Below are positions 34,646 through 42,392 of a stretch of DNA of 64,000 nucleotides, piece by piece. Source of the stretch: Lacticaseibacillus suibinensis (GTDB lineage: Bacteria > Bacillota > Bacilli > Lactobacillales > Lactobacillaceae); NCBI RefSeq assembly GCF_003946175.1, contig NZ_RHOK01000006.1, forward strand, positions 62,001 to 126,000. The letters are read 5' to 3'. The position numbers and the translations under genes were made by a program. Under the pieces are notes generated by a model that ran no database searches, was not told where the DNA came from, and worked only from the letters and a program-made list of their open reading frames with translations. Every line of letters begins with the position of its first letter. Positions within the stretch are counted from its first letter, which is position 1.

Positions 34646-34905
34646 CGTTTCTTGCTCCCTTCCGGATGAAGACTCTTGATGCGGCTGAACTTGTGTAGCA
34701 TCACCAGCGACATAAAGACCGTCACCGCTGGTACCACGAAGTACTTGATGGCCCAGGGCCAGGTCACCAGAATGCTCAGCGCGATGACGCCGACACTAAG
34801 CAAAATCGTTTTGAACCCTGACAGGTTGATGACAAAAGCAGGCAACCATTCTCGTTCCACCACGACCGCGCTAATCATAAACACAATGACCAATGCAATT
34901 ATCAT
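34642..34905 (-). CDS. Small membrane protein of unknown function
   Basis: 87 residues with about three hydrophobic segments (MIIALVIVFMISAVVV, TILLSVGVIALSILVTW and FVVPAVTVFMSLVMLH) and a basic tail ending in GSKKR. ATG 34905 follows GGGATGAAGAC. It is the first gene of the mupG-deacetylase-dgaE-dgaF-kdgK operon and overlaps mupG by 4 bp. I do not recognise a family. A role in uptake or as a membrane partner is possible only by position. Confidence 0.7.
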   Translation of the reverse strand: MIIALVIVFMISAVVVEREWLPAFVINLSGFKTILLSVGVIALSILVTWPWAIKYFVVPAVTVFMSLVMLHKFSRIKSLHPEGSKKR

Positions 34906-34930
34906 GTCTTCATCCCTTTCATTGCGGTGC

Positions 34931-34960
34931 AATCATAACATTATAATCTTTCAATGTAAA
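34931..34960 (-). promoter_or_regulatory. Promoter and operator of the mupG operon
   Basis: Minus strand: -35 TTTACA (34955-34960), 17-bp spacer, -10 TATGAT (34932-34937). The spacer carries ATTATAATGTTATGATT (34931-34947). The element TTATAATGTTA is also found at the same position of the PTS promoter at 35766, pointing to one shared regulator, most likely the adjacent GntR protein. Confidence 0.7.
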
Positions 34961-34993
34961 CCCTTTAGCGATTTGTTTTCGGGCGGGCTTTCA

Positions 34994-35698
34994 TTAGACC
35001 TCATAATCGATTTGATACGGCCGTACGCTGGTGTTATACGTTGCTAACGAGTACTCCACCACTTCATCAAATTGATCATATCCCAGCCGCAAGCGGCGCA
35101 TCGCGTATGGGAACGGTAGCTTAAGCATCTTGGTGACGTTATCATCAATCTTGCGGGTGGCAAAGGTATCCTCGAACCGCTTAACAGTGATATTCGCCAG
35201 CTTGAGCGCTTGATAAAGCGAATGTTCCTCCAAAGACCCCGCCGAAATCTGCTCAATCGGAATGCGCAAGTAGTGAACGAAGAAGATAAACGGTTCGCCG
35301 TCTAATAAGTAAAGGCGCTCAATTTTCGTGATGTCTTGATGCGTGTCACCGCCAAACACTTCAGGTACCTCAGTGTAGCGGCAGGAGGCAATACTGAGCA
35401 CTTTTTTCTCCATCTGCCGCCCTTCAGCTTCCAAAATCGTGGAGAAAGAATCCGCCTTGGAGAGGCGGTTAAACGGGCGATTGCTAATGACAAACGTCCC
35501 CTTACCGCTTTGCTTTTTGAGGTAGCCTTCCTTCGACAGGATTTCCACCGCATTGCGGACGGTGATCTTGCTGACGTTGTATTCGGCCATTAATTCGTTT
35601 TCGGTAGGAATCGCGTGATTAAGGGCATACTGATCCTTAAAGATCTTTTTCTTGATGTCCTCAGCAATGTCCTTATATAAGATACCGGTTCTTTTCAT
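34994..35698 (-). CDS. GntR-family regulator with UTRA domain
   Basis: Likely regulator of the flanking amino-sugar genes. The winged helix (about 1-72) contains IPTENELMAEYNVSKITVRN and the wing KKQSGKGTFVISN; a UTRA effector domain fills 90-234. 234 residues, normal. The gene lies between the mupG operon (same strand, downstream) and the PTS gene (divergent). Similar AT-rich operator motifs precede both, and a third is near 41450. The effector is probably a sugar phosphate of the pathway. Confidence 0.88.
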   Translation of the reverse strand: MKRTGILYKDIAEDIKKKIFKDQYALNHAIPTENELMAEYNVSKITVRNAVEILSKEGYLKKQSGKGTFVISNRPFNRLSKADSFSTILEAEGRQMEKKVLSIASCRYTEVPEVFGGDTHQDITKIERLYLLDGEPFIFFVHYLRIPIEQISAGSLEEHSLYQALKLANITVKRFEDTFATRKIDDNVTKMLKLPFPYAMRRLRLGYDQFDEVVEYSLATYNTSVRPYQIDYEV

Positions 35699-35765
35699 CC
35701 GCTCAAACCTAGCTTTCTCAGATAATATACCGCCAGTGTACCATACGATTTTTGGAAAGTATACG

Positions 35766-35794
35766 TTTACACTATAACGTTATAATGTTACACT
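35766..35794 (+). promoter_or_regulatory. Promoter and operator of the first PTS gene
   Basis: -35 TTTACA (35766-35771), 17-bp spacer, -10 TACACT (35789-35794). The spacer holds the perfect 12-bp palindrome TATAACGTTATA (35773-35784) and the motif TTATAATGTTA shared with the mupG promoter. Confidence 0.72.
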
Positions 35795-35844
35795 CCCCTT
35801 GTGCACAGAACTCATTCAACTATTTTTGCAAAGGAGCAATGATC

Positions 35845-37143
35845 ATGAAGAAACTGATGGACTTCCTTGAGAAGTATTTCATGCCGGTCGCCGACAAAAT
35901 CGGTAACCAGCGTCATTTGCTCGCGATTCGTAACGGCTTGATTTCAATCATGCCACTGACCATCGTGGGCTCCATTTTTGTCATTTTTCTGAATCTGCCA
36001 ATCGACGGTTACGACCAGATGATTGCCGGCTTCCGCCCAATTCTTGATATTCCGTTCCGGTTTACCGTTGGGATTATGGGCCTATATGCGGCCTTTTCCG
36101 TGGCGCATTACTTAGGTAGCTCATACAAACTCGACCCCCTGAGCTCAGGGCTGCTTGCCGTGGTGGGTTACCTCATTTCAGTGGTGACCCCAGTGCGGGT
36201 CACCGAAGACGTGAAGAACGTCATCTCCGCTGGTAATTACCTGTCCATCGCTGACATCAGTTCCACTAGTTTATTCGGCGCAATCGTCGCCGCCGTGGTG
36301 TCAGTGGAAATTTATCACTTCTTCGTTGAGCACAAGATTACCATTAAGCTACCAGCCACGGTCCCACCGGCTGTACTGAAGTCCTTTGAAGCGTTAATTC
36401 CAGCGTTTGTGATCATGATGCTGTTCTGGGGCCTGCGTTACGGCTTGAAGTTTGATATGAACAGTTTCATCACCTTGCTGGTATCACCACTGAAGCACTT
36501 CATGGTGGGGAACAGCCTGTTCGGCGGTTTGCTGACCGTCTTCCTGATTCAATTGTTCTGGAGTTTCGGGATCCACGGCGAAAACGTCTTGGGTCCAATT
36601 ATCCGACCAATGTGGGACGCCGCGATTTTGGAAAACATGGATGTTTTTGCCAAGACTGGTAACGCCCACGCTTTGCCAAATATCTTTACCGAACAGTTTC
36701 TGCAGTGGTTTGTTCAAATCGGGGGCTCTGGGACCACGATTGCCCTGGCCATTCTTTTCCTCACTTCGCGCTCGAAGTTTGCCAAGCAAATGGGTAAAAT
36801 GACCATTGTGCCTGGGCTGTTCAACATCTCTGAACCACTGGTCTTTGGGACTCCAATCGTGATGAACCTAATCTTGGTCATTCCGTTCATTCTCTCACCA
36901 ATCGTTTTGACGATTGTTTCTTACATTGCCACGATTACCGGCTTAGTTCCGATGATGATGGCGAAGCTACCATTTACCATGATCGGCCCGATTGGCGCCT
37001 TGATGAGTACCAATTGGAGTATCCCGGCCGCCATCTTGAACGTGGTCAACATCTTGATCGCCATTGCAATCTACTATCCATTCTTCAAGATTTTCGAACG
37101 CGAACAACTCACCATTGAAGCCAAGGCTGACGCCGAAGCATAA
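35845..37143 (+). CDS. PTS permease EIIC, lactose/cellobiose family
   Basis: Membrane component that transports and, with EIIA and EIIB, phosphorylates a sugar. 432 residues with about ten hydrophobic segments. Family features are the start MKKLMDFLEKYFMPVADKIG, RNGLISIMPLTIVGS, the GIHGENVLGPI segment and LFNISEPLVFGTPIVMNL (substrate site). ATG 35845 follows AAAGGAG with an 8-nt gap. No EIIA or EIIB gene is in the window, so those parts must come from elsewhere. Co-regulation with mupG suggests an amino-sugar disaccharide. Confidence 0.92.
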   Translation: MKKLMDFLEKYFMPVADKIGNQRHLLAIRNGLISIMPLTIVGSIFVIFLNLPIDGYDQMIAGFRPILDIPFRFTVGIMGLYAAFSVAHYLGSSYKLDPLSSGLLAVVGYLISVVTPVRVTEDVKNVISAGNYLSIADISSTSLFGAIVAAVVSVEIYHFFVEHKITIKLPATVPPAVLKSFEALIPAFVIMMLFWGLRYGLKFDMNSFITLLVSPLKHFMVGNSLFGGLLTVFLIQLFWSFGIHGENVLGPIIRPMWDAAILENMDVFAKTGNAHALPNIFTEQFLQWFVQIGGSGTTIALAILFLTSRSKFAKQMGKMTIVPGLFNISEPLVFGTPIVMNLILVIPFILSPIVLTIVSYIATITGLVPMMMAKLPFTMIGPIGALMSTNWSIPAAILNVVNILIAIAIYYPFFKIFEREQLTIEAKADAEA

Positions 37144-37169
37144 CCGGCAAATAGAAAGGACCTGATTTT

Positions 37170-38363
37170 TTGGGTGTTGACGTTAAACTGGACCCAATCA
37201 AGGACGAAGCTCGTTTTTACCATCTGACGCTATATGCGTTTAACCGCCAAGATACGCCGCAGCGACAGGCCTTTTTCGGCCAGCTTTACCGTCATAGCCT
37301 CGCTTACGGGGCCATTGAGGATGGCGAATTGAGTTCAGGCTTTCTCGCCATTCCCTTTGAGACACAGTTCCATCATGACCGCATCCCGATGCGCGGTATC
37401 AGCTATGTCTCCAGTTATCCCGAAGATTCTGGTCATGGCAATATCACCAAACTGATGCACCGGTTCTTCGAAGATTGTCAAACCGATCAGGTCCCGCTGG
37501 CTTACCTCGCCCCCTTCTCATTCCCTTTTTACCGCCGGTTTGGATTCGAGCAGGTTTTTGACCGCGTCCACTACCACGTTCAAACTCGTGATGTGGGCAA
37601 ACTGCCCATCCCCGCTTTCGCTAAAACCGCCGACGTCAGCATCAAACGGCATTCCTTTGCCCAAGCTGGCGCCGAAATCGCCGCCTTCCACGAGGCCCAT
37701 CTCTTTAACCGAGGCGGCGGCACAATTCGCAGCGCCTGGTGGCAAGGCTATCTGACCTTAAAACACGCCACTTGGGAAGTGGCGACCTGTCTGGTGGCAG
37801 GCAAGCTGGAGGGCTACGTAATCTACAGTCGCGATGGCAACCAGCAACTCAGCATCCAAGAATTCTTCTGGGCCAGCAAAACCGCGTACTGGCAGTTGCT
37901 CAATTTCATCGCTCGCCATAAAGGTACCTATGCTGCCTTCGATTACATCTCTGGTGACCCACGGCCGCGCATTGATGCTTTCTCAGATCCGCATGTGAAG
38001 AAATCCATGACGGCCACCAACGAAGCCTACATGATGGCGCGCATTGTCGATTTACCAATGTTCTTCAAGTTCTACCATGTGCCAACCGATCGGCACATTA
38101 GCCTGACAGTGACGGTCACTGACGACTTCTTGCCAGCTAATAACCGCACTTGGCGGTTAACAGCGCAAAATGGGACCATCGCCTGCCAGCCTACTGATGA
38201 CGCTGCAGAACTCATCATCGATATCCGCGAGCTGACTCAAATTTTACTGGGTTACCGGCGAGCGGAAGACCTGATGCAACTAGACTTAAGCGCTAAACAG
38301 GCCAACGCGCTGAACCAGCTCACCCAACCTGACTTGGTGCCTATGCTGTGGGATTACTTCTAA
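37170..38363 (+). CDS. Eis-like GNAT acetyltransferase with SCP2-like C-terminal domain
   Basis: 397 residues in the tripartite Eis arrangement: an N-terminal GNAT domain with YVSSYPEDSGHGNITKLMHR (acetyl-CoA loop) and FYRRFGFEQVFDRVHY, a second GNAT-like domain (about 150-290), and an SCP2-like C-terminal domain. The start is TTG at 37170, 9 nt from AAAGGA; no ATG near this site fits. It is 26 bp after the PTS EIIC gene and should be co-transcribed with it, so the acceptor may be an amino sugar rather than an aminoglycoside. The acceptor is not deducible. Confidence 0.8.
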   Translation: MGVDVKLDPIKDEARFYHLTLYAFNRQDTPQRQAFFGQLYRHSLAYGAIEDGELSSGFLAIPFETQFHHDRIPMRGISYVSSYPEDSGHGNITKLMHRFFEDCQTDQVPLAYLAPFSFPFYRRFGFEQVFDRVHYHVQTRDVGKLPIPAFAKTADVSIKRHSFAQAGAEIAAFHEAHLFNRGGGTIRSAWWQGYLTLKHATWEVATCLVAGKLEGYVIYSRDGNQQLSIQEFFWASKTAYWQLLNFIARHKGTYAAFDYISGDPRPRIDAFSDPHVKKSMTATNEAYMMARIVDLPMFFKFYHVPTDRHISLTVTVTDDFLPANNRTWRLTAQNGTIACQPTDDAAELIIDIRELTQILLGYRRAEDLMQLDLSAKQANALNQLTQPDLVPMLWDYF

Positions 38364-38378
38364 CCTAGATCATTCTGA

Positions 38379-38406
38379 CCTGTGCCGCTTGCGGTGCAGG
38401 TTTTTT
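38379..38406 (+). terminator. Terminator of the PTS/Eis-like operon
   Basis: CCTG-tg-CCGC, loop TT, GCGG-tg-CAGG followed by TTTTTT. Confidence 0.9.
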
Positions 38407-38440
38407 GTTGCACTCTAGCACCATTTCGCTATGCTTTGAT

Positions 38441-38478
38441 GCCGCTTGCCTGCCGGTACGCACTGTCAGGCAAGCGGC
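38441..38478. repeat. Isolated 12-bp inverted repeat
   Basis: GCCGCTTGCCTG and CAGGCAAGCGGC around a 14-bp loop, in a stretch of about 215 bp without a gene (38407-38618). No U-run follows. The rest of the gap holds no supported gene. Confidence 0.6.
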
Positions 38479-38618
38479 TTCCTTTAGAAGACCGACCGCT
38501 GTCCTTTGGCTCGCCCACTTGCACCCACGCAGCATCATCCAGCCTCGGTGTGCGGGTAAACCATTCCCGCTTACGACGGTTATATCGTCTCGGTTTGTCC
38601 TAACCATGCCCGTGGCGT

Positions 38619-38647
38619 AAAAAAGAAGACACCCGGAGGCATCTTCT
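38619..38647 (-). terminator. Terminator after the second PTS gene
   Basis: Minus strand: AGAAGA-tg-CC, loop, GG-gtg-TCTTCT followed by TTTTT. Confidence 0.85.
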
Positions 38648-38667
38648 CAGGCTGGTGCTAGGTCAGG

Positions 38668-39999
38668 CTATGAGGCAGACTGCTCTGATTTGATCAGATC
38701 CGATACTGACTCCCCTTTTTCTTGAGCGATTTGTGTCTTTTCAAAGGCCTTAAAGAACGGGTAGTAGATAATCAGGGAAACGAAGAAGCAGACAAATACC
38801 ATCAGGCAGGCAAACCAGTTCCAGTTGGTAGTAATCAAAGCCCCTAGTGGTGCCGGAATGGAAAATGGCGGTTTCACCATCATGCGTGGCATAAAGCCTA
38901 AAATCGTGACAACGTAAATGATGATGGTATTTACAATAGGCACAATGATAAATGGAATTGCCAGTAATGGGTTCATGACGATTGGTGCCCCAAAAATCAC
39001 CGGTTCGTTGATGTTAAAGATCCCTGGCAAAATGGACAGCCGACCGAGTTGTTTTAGATACTTGGACTTCGAGAACAGGAACAAGACCACCAATGCGAGC
39101 GTAGCGCCGGTCCCACCCATTTGGGCGTACCACTGGAAGAACTGTTCTGTGAAGATGTTAGGCAACTTGAACGCGCTCATCCCGTTTTGGAACAATTCGG
39201 CGTTTTCGATAATGGCTTGGTCCCAGAACGGACGAATAATTGGGCCCATAACTGCGTGGCCGTGAATCCCCATGGTCCAGAACAAGCAAATGAAGAATTG
39301 GGTCACAATTCCGCCGAGCAGGTTATTCCCAGTCAAGAAGCCCTTTAGTGGTGAAATCAAAATCGACAACAGTTCGTTGATATTGATCCCCAGGAAATGC
39401 CGCGGAATCCAGAAGATAAGAACGACCAGCAATGTCGGCAGCAATGCAGCAAAGGATTCACCAACAACCGGCGGCACGCCATCTGGCATCTTGATCTCAA
39501 GCTTATGAACCTTACAGAAGCGATAGATTTCTACCGCAATCAAAGCGGCCAGAATAGCACCGAACAGCCCTTGGGAGCCTAGTGGGGTCAACGGAATGTA
39601 ACGATCGGCCGCCACCGCTTTGCCGGCGGTGGTCACACCTTTGGCAATTTGAACCGGCATCACCATCAGCAAAGTGCCCAACATTGATAAGATCCCGCCA
39701 GTGGTTTTATCGAGCTTATAGGAATCTGACAGGTACGAACCAATAGTGAAGCTAGCATAAAGTGCCATCAAACCGACTGTGAAGCGGAATGGCACATCTA
39801 GGATGGCCACGTAAGGTGCTATAAAATCCGAGTAGCCGTTGATGGGCAAATTCAGCAAAATCGTAAAGAACGAGCCGACAATCGTCAGCGGTAAAATCGA
39901 GATTAACCCGTTACGAATGGCTTGCAGGTGGCGCTGATCCCCAATCTTATTCGCAATGGGGAGTAAGCGGACCGACAGCGCGTCAAAATAATGTGACAC
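38668..39999 (-). CDS. PTS permease EIIC, cellobiose family (second copy)
   Basis: 443 residues with the same family layout as the permease at 35845 (LPIANKIGDQRHLQAIRNGL, GIHGHAVMGPIIRPFW, IFNINEPVIFGAPIVMNP). The start is GTG (39999), well placed after AGGAGGA; no ATG lies near. It follows the 6-phospho-beta-glucosidase by 11 bp, so a beta-glucoside is the likely substrate. EIIA and EIIB are missing here too. The C terminus ends in a polar tail (KGESVSDLIKSEQSAS). Confidence 0.92.
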   Translation of the reverse strand: MSHYFDALSVRLLPIANKIGDQRHLQAIRNGLISILPLTIVGSFFTILLNLPINGYSDFIAPYVAILDVPFRFTVGLMALYASFTIGSYLSDSYKLDKTTGGILSMLGTLLMVMPVQIAKGVTTAGKAVAADRYIPLTPLGSQGLFGAILAALIAVEIYRFCKVHKLEIKMPDGVPPVVGESFAALLPTLLVVLIFWIPRHFLGININELLSILISPLKGFLTGNNLLGGIVTQFFICLFWTMGIHGHAVMGPIIRPFWDQAIIENAELFQNGMSAFKLPNIFTEQFFQWYAQMGGTGATLALVVLFLFSKSKYLKQLGRLSILPGIFNINEPVIFGAPIVMNPLLAIPFIIVPIVNTIIIYVVTILGFMPRMMVKPPFSIPAPLGALITTNWNWFACLMVFVCFFVSLIIYYPFFKAFEKTQIAQEKGESVSDLIKSEQSAS

Positions 40000-40010
40000 A
40001 ATGACTCCTC

Positions 40011-41423
40011 CTATTCTTTGACATCGTAGTCGATTGCATTTGTCGCCACAACCTGTTTAAACCACAGGCCCGACTTCTTAACCGTCTTCTCACCAGTTGC
40101 TAGATCCAGCCGGTAAAACCCATAACGATTCTTATATGCATTCATCCACGACCAGCAATCCACGAAGGTCCACATGTGATAGCCTAAGCAGTGGCTGCCT
40201 TCTTGAATCGCTTTGTGTAAGTAATAAAGATGTTCCTTCAAAAACTCAATCCGATAGTCATCTTGAACCATACCGTCCTTGATGAACTGTTCCTCATCCT
40301 GAATACCAATCCCGTTTTCCGAGACGAACCATGGCACATCAGGGTAATCACGGTCCAGCTTTTTGGCGATGTCATACAGCGCTTCCGGGTAGATTTCAAT
40401 CCCGCGCGAAGTATTCATCCGCCGTCCTGGCATGTCGTACGGATCAAAGAACCATTCTGGGGAAAAGACACCCTCGCGGTTCGGCTCAGATTCACGGGCT
40501 TTCACGCGCCGCGGCCGGTAGTAATTAATCCCAAGCAGATCAATCTTCGTATCGGCAATCAGAGCCAATTCGTCAGCTGTGACCTCCCCAGGCATCTGGT
40601 CGTACTTTTGCAACACTGCGACCAACGCTTCAGGATAATGGCCCTTCAAAATCGCGTCATTCAAGCTCCGCGTGTAAAACAGATCTGCCATCTCGGCAGC
40701 TTTCAGATCTGCTGGATTTTGACTGCGCGGATAAACCGGAATGACATCCATGATAATGCCGATCGTTGACGTTAATCGCGTCCGCCGGAAAGCGGCAACG
40801 CCTTGGCAATGGGCCACGATAATATTATGCAAGACTTGGGCTGCCCGCTTGAAGTCGACAACAAAAGGATAATGTCGGTCATGCAGATAACCGGCTTCTG
40901 CAGGGATCATCGGTTCATTAAAGGTGAACCAATGATCGACCAAGTCTCCGAACTGTTCGAAACACACCGCCGCGTAATGAGCGTAGGCAGTGATAGTGGC
41001 TTTGTTTTCCCACCCTCCTTCATTTTGCAGATACATCGGCAGATCAAAGTGGAAGAGGTTGACGAAGGGGCTGATGCCAACTGCTTTCATCTGGCTGAAG
41101 ACCGCCCGGTAAAACCGCACCGCTTCCGGATTGACCTGACCGCTGGCATCGGGGATTAAGCGCGACCAGGAAATCGAGGTGCGCAGCGAGTTCATCCCGA
41201 TGGCAGCCATCCGCTCAACATCAGCCTCGTGGTCAACGTAAAACCGCGATGTTTGCGCTGTGGTTACCCCATTAAAGAAGCGATTACGATAATGCGTCGA
41301 GGCGTAATCCCAAATGTTCTCTCCTTTGCCATCACCTGGCACTGTCCCCTCTGATTGCGTCGCACTGGTTGCGGCGCCCCACCAGAAGTCTTTTGGAAAC
41401 TGTAATTTAGTCAAAACAGCCAT
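40011..41423 (-). CDS. GH1 6-phospho-beta-glucosidase (second)
   Basis: Hydrolyses the phosphorylated beta-glucoside brought in by the PTS permease next to it. Acid/base Glu in WFTFNEPMIPAEAG, nucleophile Glu in WFVSENGIGIQD, substrate Trp region FWWGAATSATQSEG at the N terminus. About 470 residues. The start is uncertain: ATG 41423 has AAGGAGG only 2 nt away, while TTG 41435 has AAGG slightly upstream. It diverges from an RpiR regulator. It is quite different in sequence from the enzyme at 9931-11304. Confidence 0.92.
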   Translation of the reverse strand: MAVLTKLQFPKDFWWGAATSATQSEGTVPGDGKGENIWDYASTHYRNRFFNGVTTAQTSRFYVDHEADVERMAAIGMNSLRTSISWSRLIPDASGQVNPEAVRFYRAVFSQMKAVGISPFVNLFHFDLPMYLQNEGGWENKATITAYAHYAAVCFEQFGDLVDHWFTFNEPMIPAEAGYLHDRHYPFVVDFKRAAQVLHNIIVAHCQGVAAFRRTRLTSTIGIIMDVIPVYPRSQNPADLKAAEMADLFYTRSLNDAILKGHYPEALVAVLQKYDQMPGEVTADELALIADTKIDLLGINYYRPRRVKARESEPNREGVFSPEWFFDPYDMPGRRMNTSRGIEIYPEALYDIAKKLDRDYPDVPWFVSENGIGIQDEEQFIKDGMVQDDYRIEFLKEHLYYLHKAIQEGSHCLGYHMWTFVDCWSWMNAYKNRYGFYRLDLATGEKTVKKSGLWFKQVVATNAIDYDVKE

Positions 41424-41435
41424 GTCCTCCTTCAA

Positions 41436-41464
41436 TTGACCTTAGAACACTATAACCTTATAAT
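41436..41464 (+). promoter_or_regulatory. Promoter toward rpiR with a GntR-type operator motif
   Basis: -35 TTGACC (41436-41441), 17-bp spacer, -10 TATAAT (41459-41464). ACACTATAACCTTATAAT (41447-41464) nearly repeats ACACTATAACGTTATAAT of the PTS promoter at 35769-35786. This links the RpiR/beta-glucoside region to the same regulator. Confidence 0.65.
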
Positions 41465-41476
41465 AATTTCATATGA

Positions 41477-41493
41477 GGTGAAAGCGTTTCACC
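41477..41493. promoter_or_regulatory. Palindrome between the glucosidase and rpiR
   Basis: GGTGAAAGCGTTTCACC, a perfect inverted repeat with arms GGTGAAA and TTTCACC. It resembles a cre box lacking one base and also the TGAAA-N-TTTCA form of some RpiR-family sites. It lies just after the predicted rpiR transcription start. Confidence 0.55.
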
Positions 41494-41568
41494 GGGTTCC
41501 GTTACTTGTTACGGTGAGTCGTTTTTTGTCACCAACTGGACACATAGCGTTACATTGTGGAGGCAACG

Positions 41569-42342
41569 ATGCTATTTTTGACCCATACACCCAAGCTCAA
41601 CGACTTGGACTTACAGATTTTCAACTATATCAATGAGAACATGGCCTTGGTCCCCTACTTGCCCATCCGCACTTTGGCCAAAAAAACGCATTCCAGTACC
41701 GCTTCCATTTTGCGCTTTTGCCATAAGTTCGAATGCGAAGGCTACGGCGAATTCAAGGTGCGGCTCAAGTTGTACCTGGCCAATACTTCGCATTACGCCC
41801 CCAAAGAATCGCATGTTCAAGAATACATCGCGTTTTTGAAGTCAACCCAAAACGAGGCCTTCAAGGACCGGCTCGCCTCGGCGGTTGAACTGCTGAAAGG
41901 CAAGGACCTGGTGCTCTTTCTAGGCGCAGGCACCTCGGAAGCAATCGGCGGGTATGGCGCCTTGTACTTCTCCAATTTATCCATCCCAGCACTCAAAATT
42001 TCCGATCCGTCGAATTACCCCTCTTCAATGTTCTCAAGTATTTTTTTGAAACAAACGGTCTTCATCGTTACCTCAGTCAGCGGTGAAACCAAAGAGGTCA
42101 TCGAATACATGGAACATCTTAAAGCGGCACACGCCACTATCATCTCGATCTGCAGCGCAGACCGTTCCACCATTGCCCAGCTGGCCAATGTGAACATTCC
42201 GTATCAGATTACACGGGAAACGGTGCAGAAAAACTTCCGCGATCCCGAAAAGGAAACCGAAATTACAACCCAGCTACCAGCCTTATACATTCTCGAAAAG
42301 CTCGCCCAAAGCGTACACAGTCTCGCCGATATACCGACCTGA
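41569..42342 (+). CDS. RpiR-family (MurR-type) regulator
   Basis: Transcription factor with an N-terminal helix-turn-helix (about 1-75, including IRTLAKKTHSSTASILRFCHK) and a SIS sugar-phosphate-binding domain (about 105-235, with LFLGAGTSEAIGGYGA and FIVTSVSGETKEVIEYM). 257 residues. ATG 41569 follows GGAGG with a 5-nt gap. It is divergent from the 6-phospho-beta-glucosidase/PTS pair, its likely target. Family assignment is firm; the effector is inferred to be a phosphorylated sugar. Confidence 0.9.
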   Translation: MLFLTHTPKLNDLDLQIFNYINENMALVPYLPIRTLAKKTHSSTASILRFCHKFECEGYGEFKVRLKLYLANTSHYAPKESHVQEYIAFLKSTQNEAFKDRLASAVELLKGKDLVLFLGAGTSEAIGGYGALYFSNLSIPALKISDPSNYPSSMFSSIFLKQTVFIVTSVSGETKEVIEYMEHLKAAHATIISICSADRSTIAQLANVNIPYQITRETVQKNFRDPEKETEITTQLPALYILEKLAQSVHSLADIPT

Positions 42343-42349
42343 AAGTAAA

Positions 42350-42385
42350 CGCGGCCTGCCGGAAACCTCCGACAGGCCGCGTTTT
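42350..42385. terminator. Terminator between rpiR and the deacetylase gene (convergent)
   Basis: CGCGGCCTG-c-CGG, loop, CCG-a-CAGGCCGCG followed by TTTT on the plus strand and TTTA on the minus strand. Confidence 0.85.
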
Positions 42386-42392
42386 GATGTCA

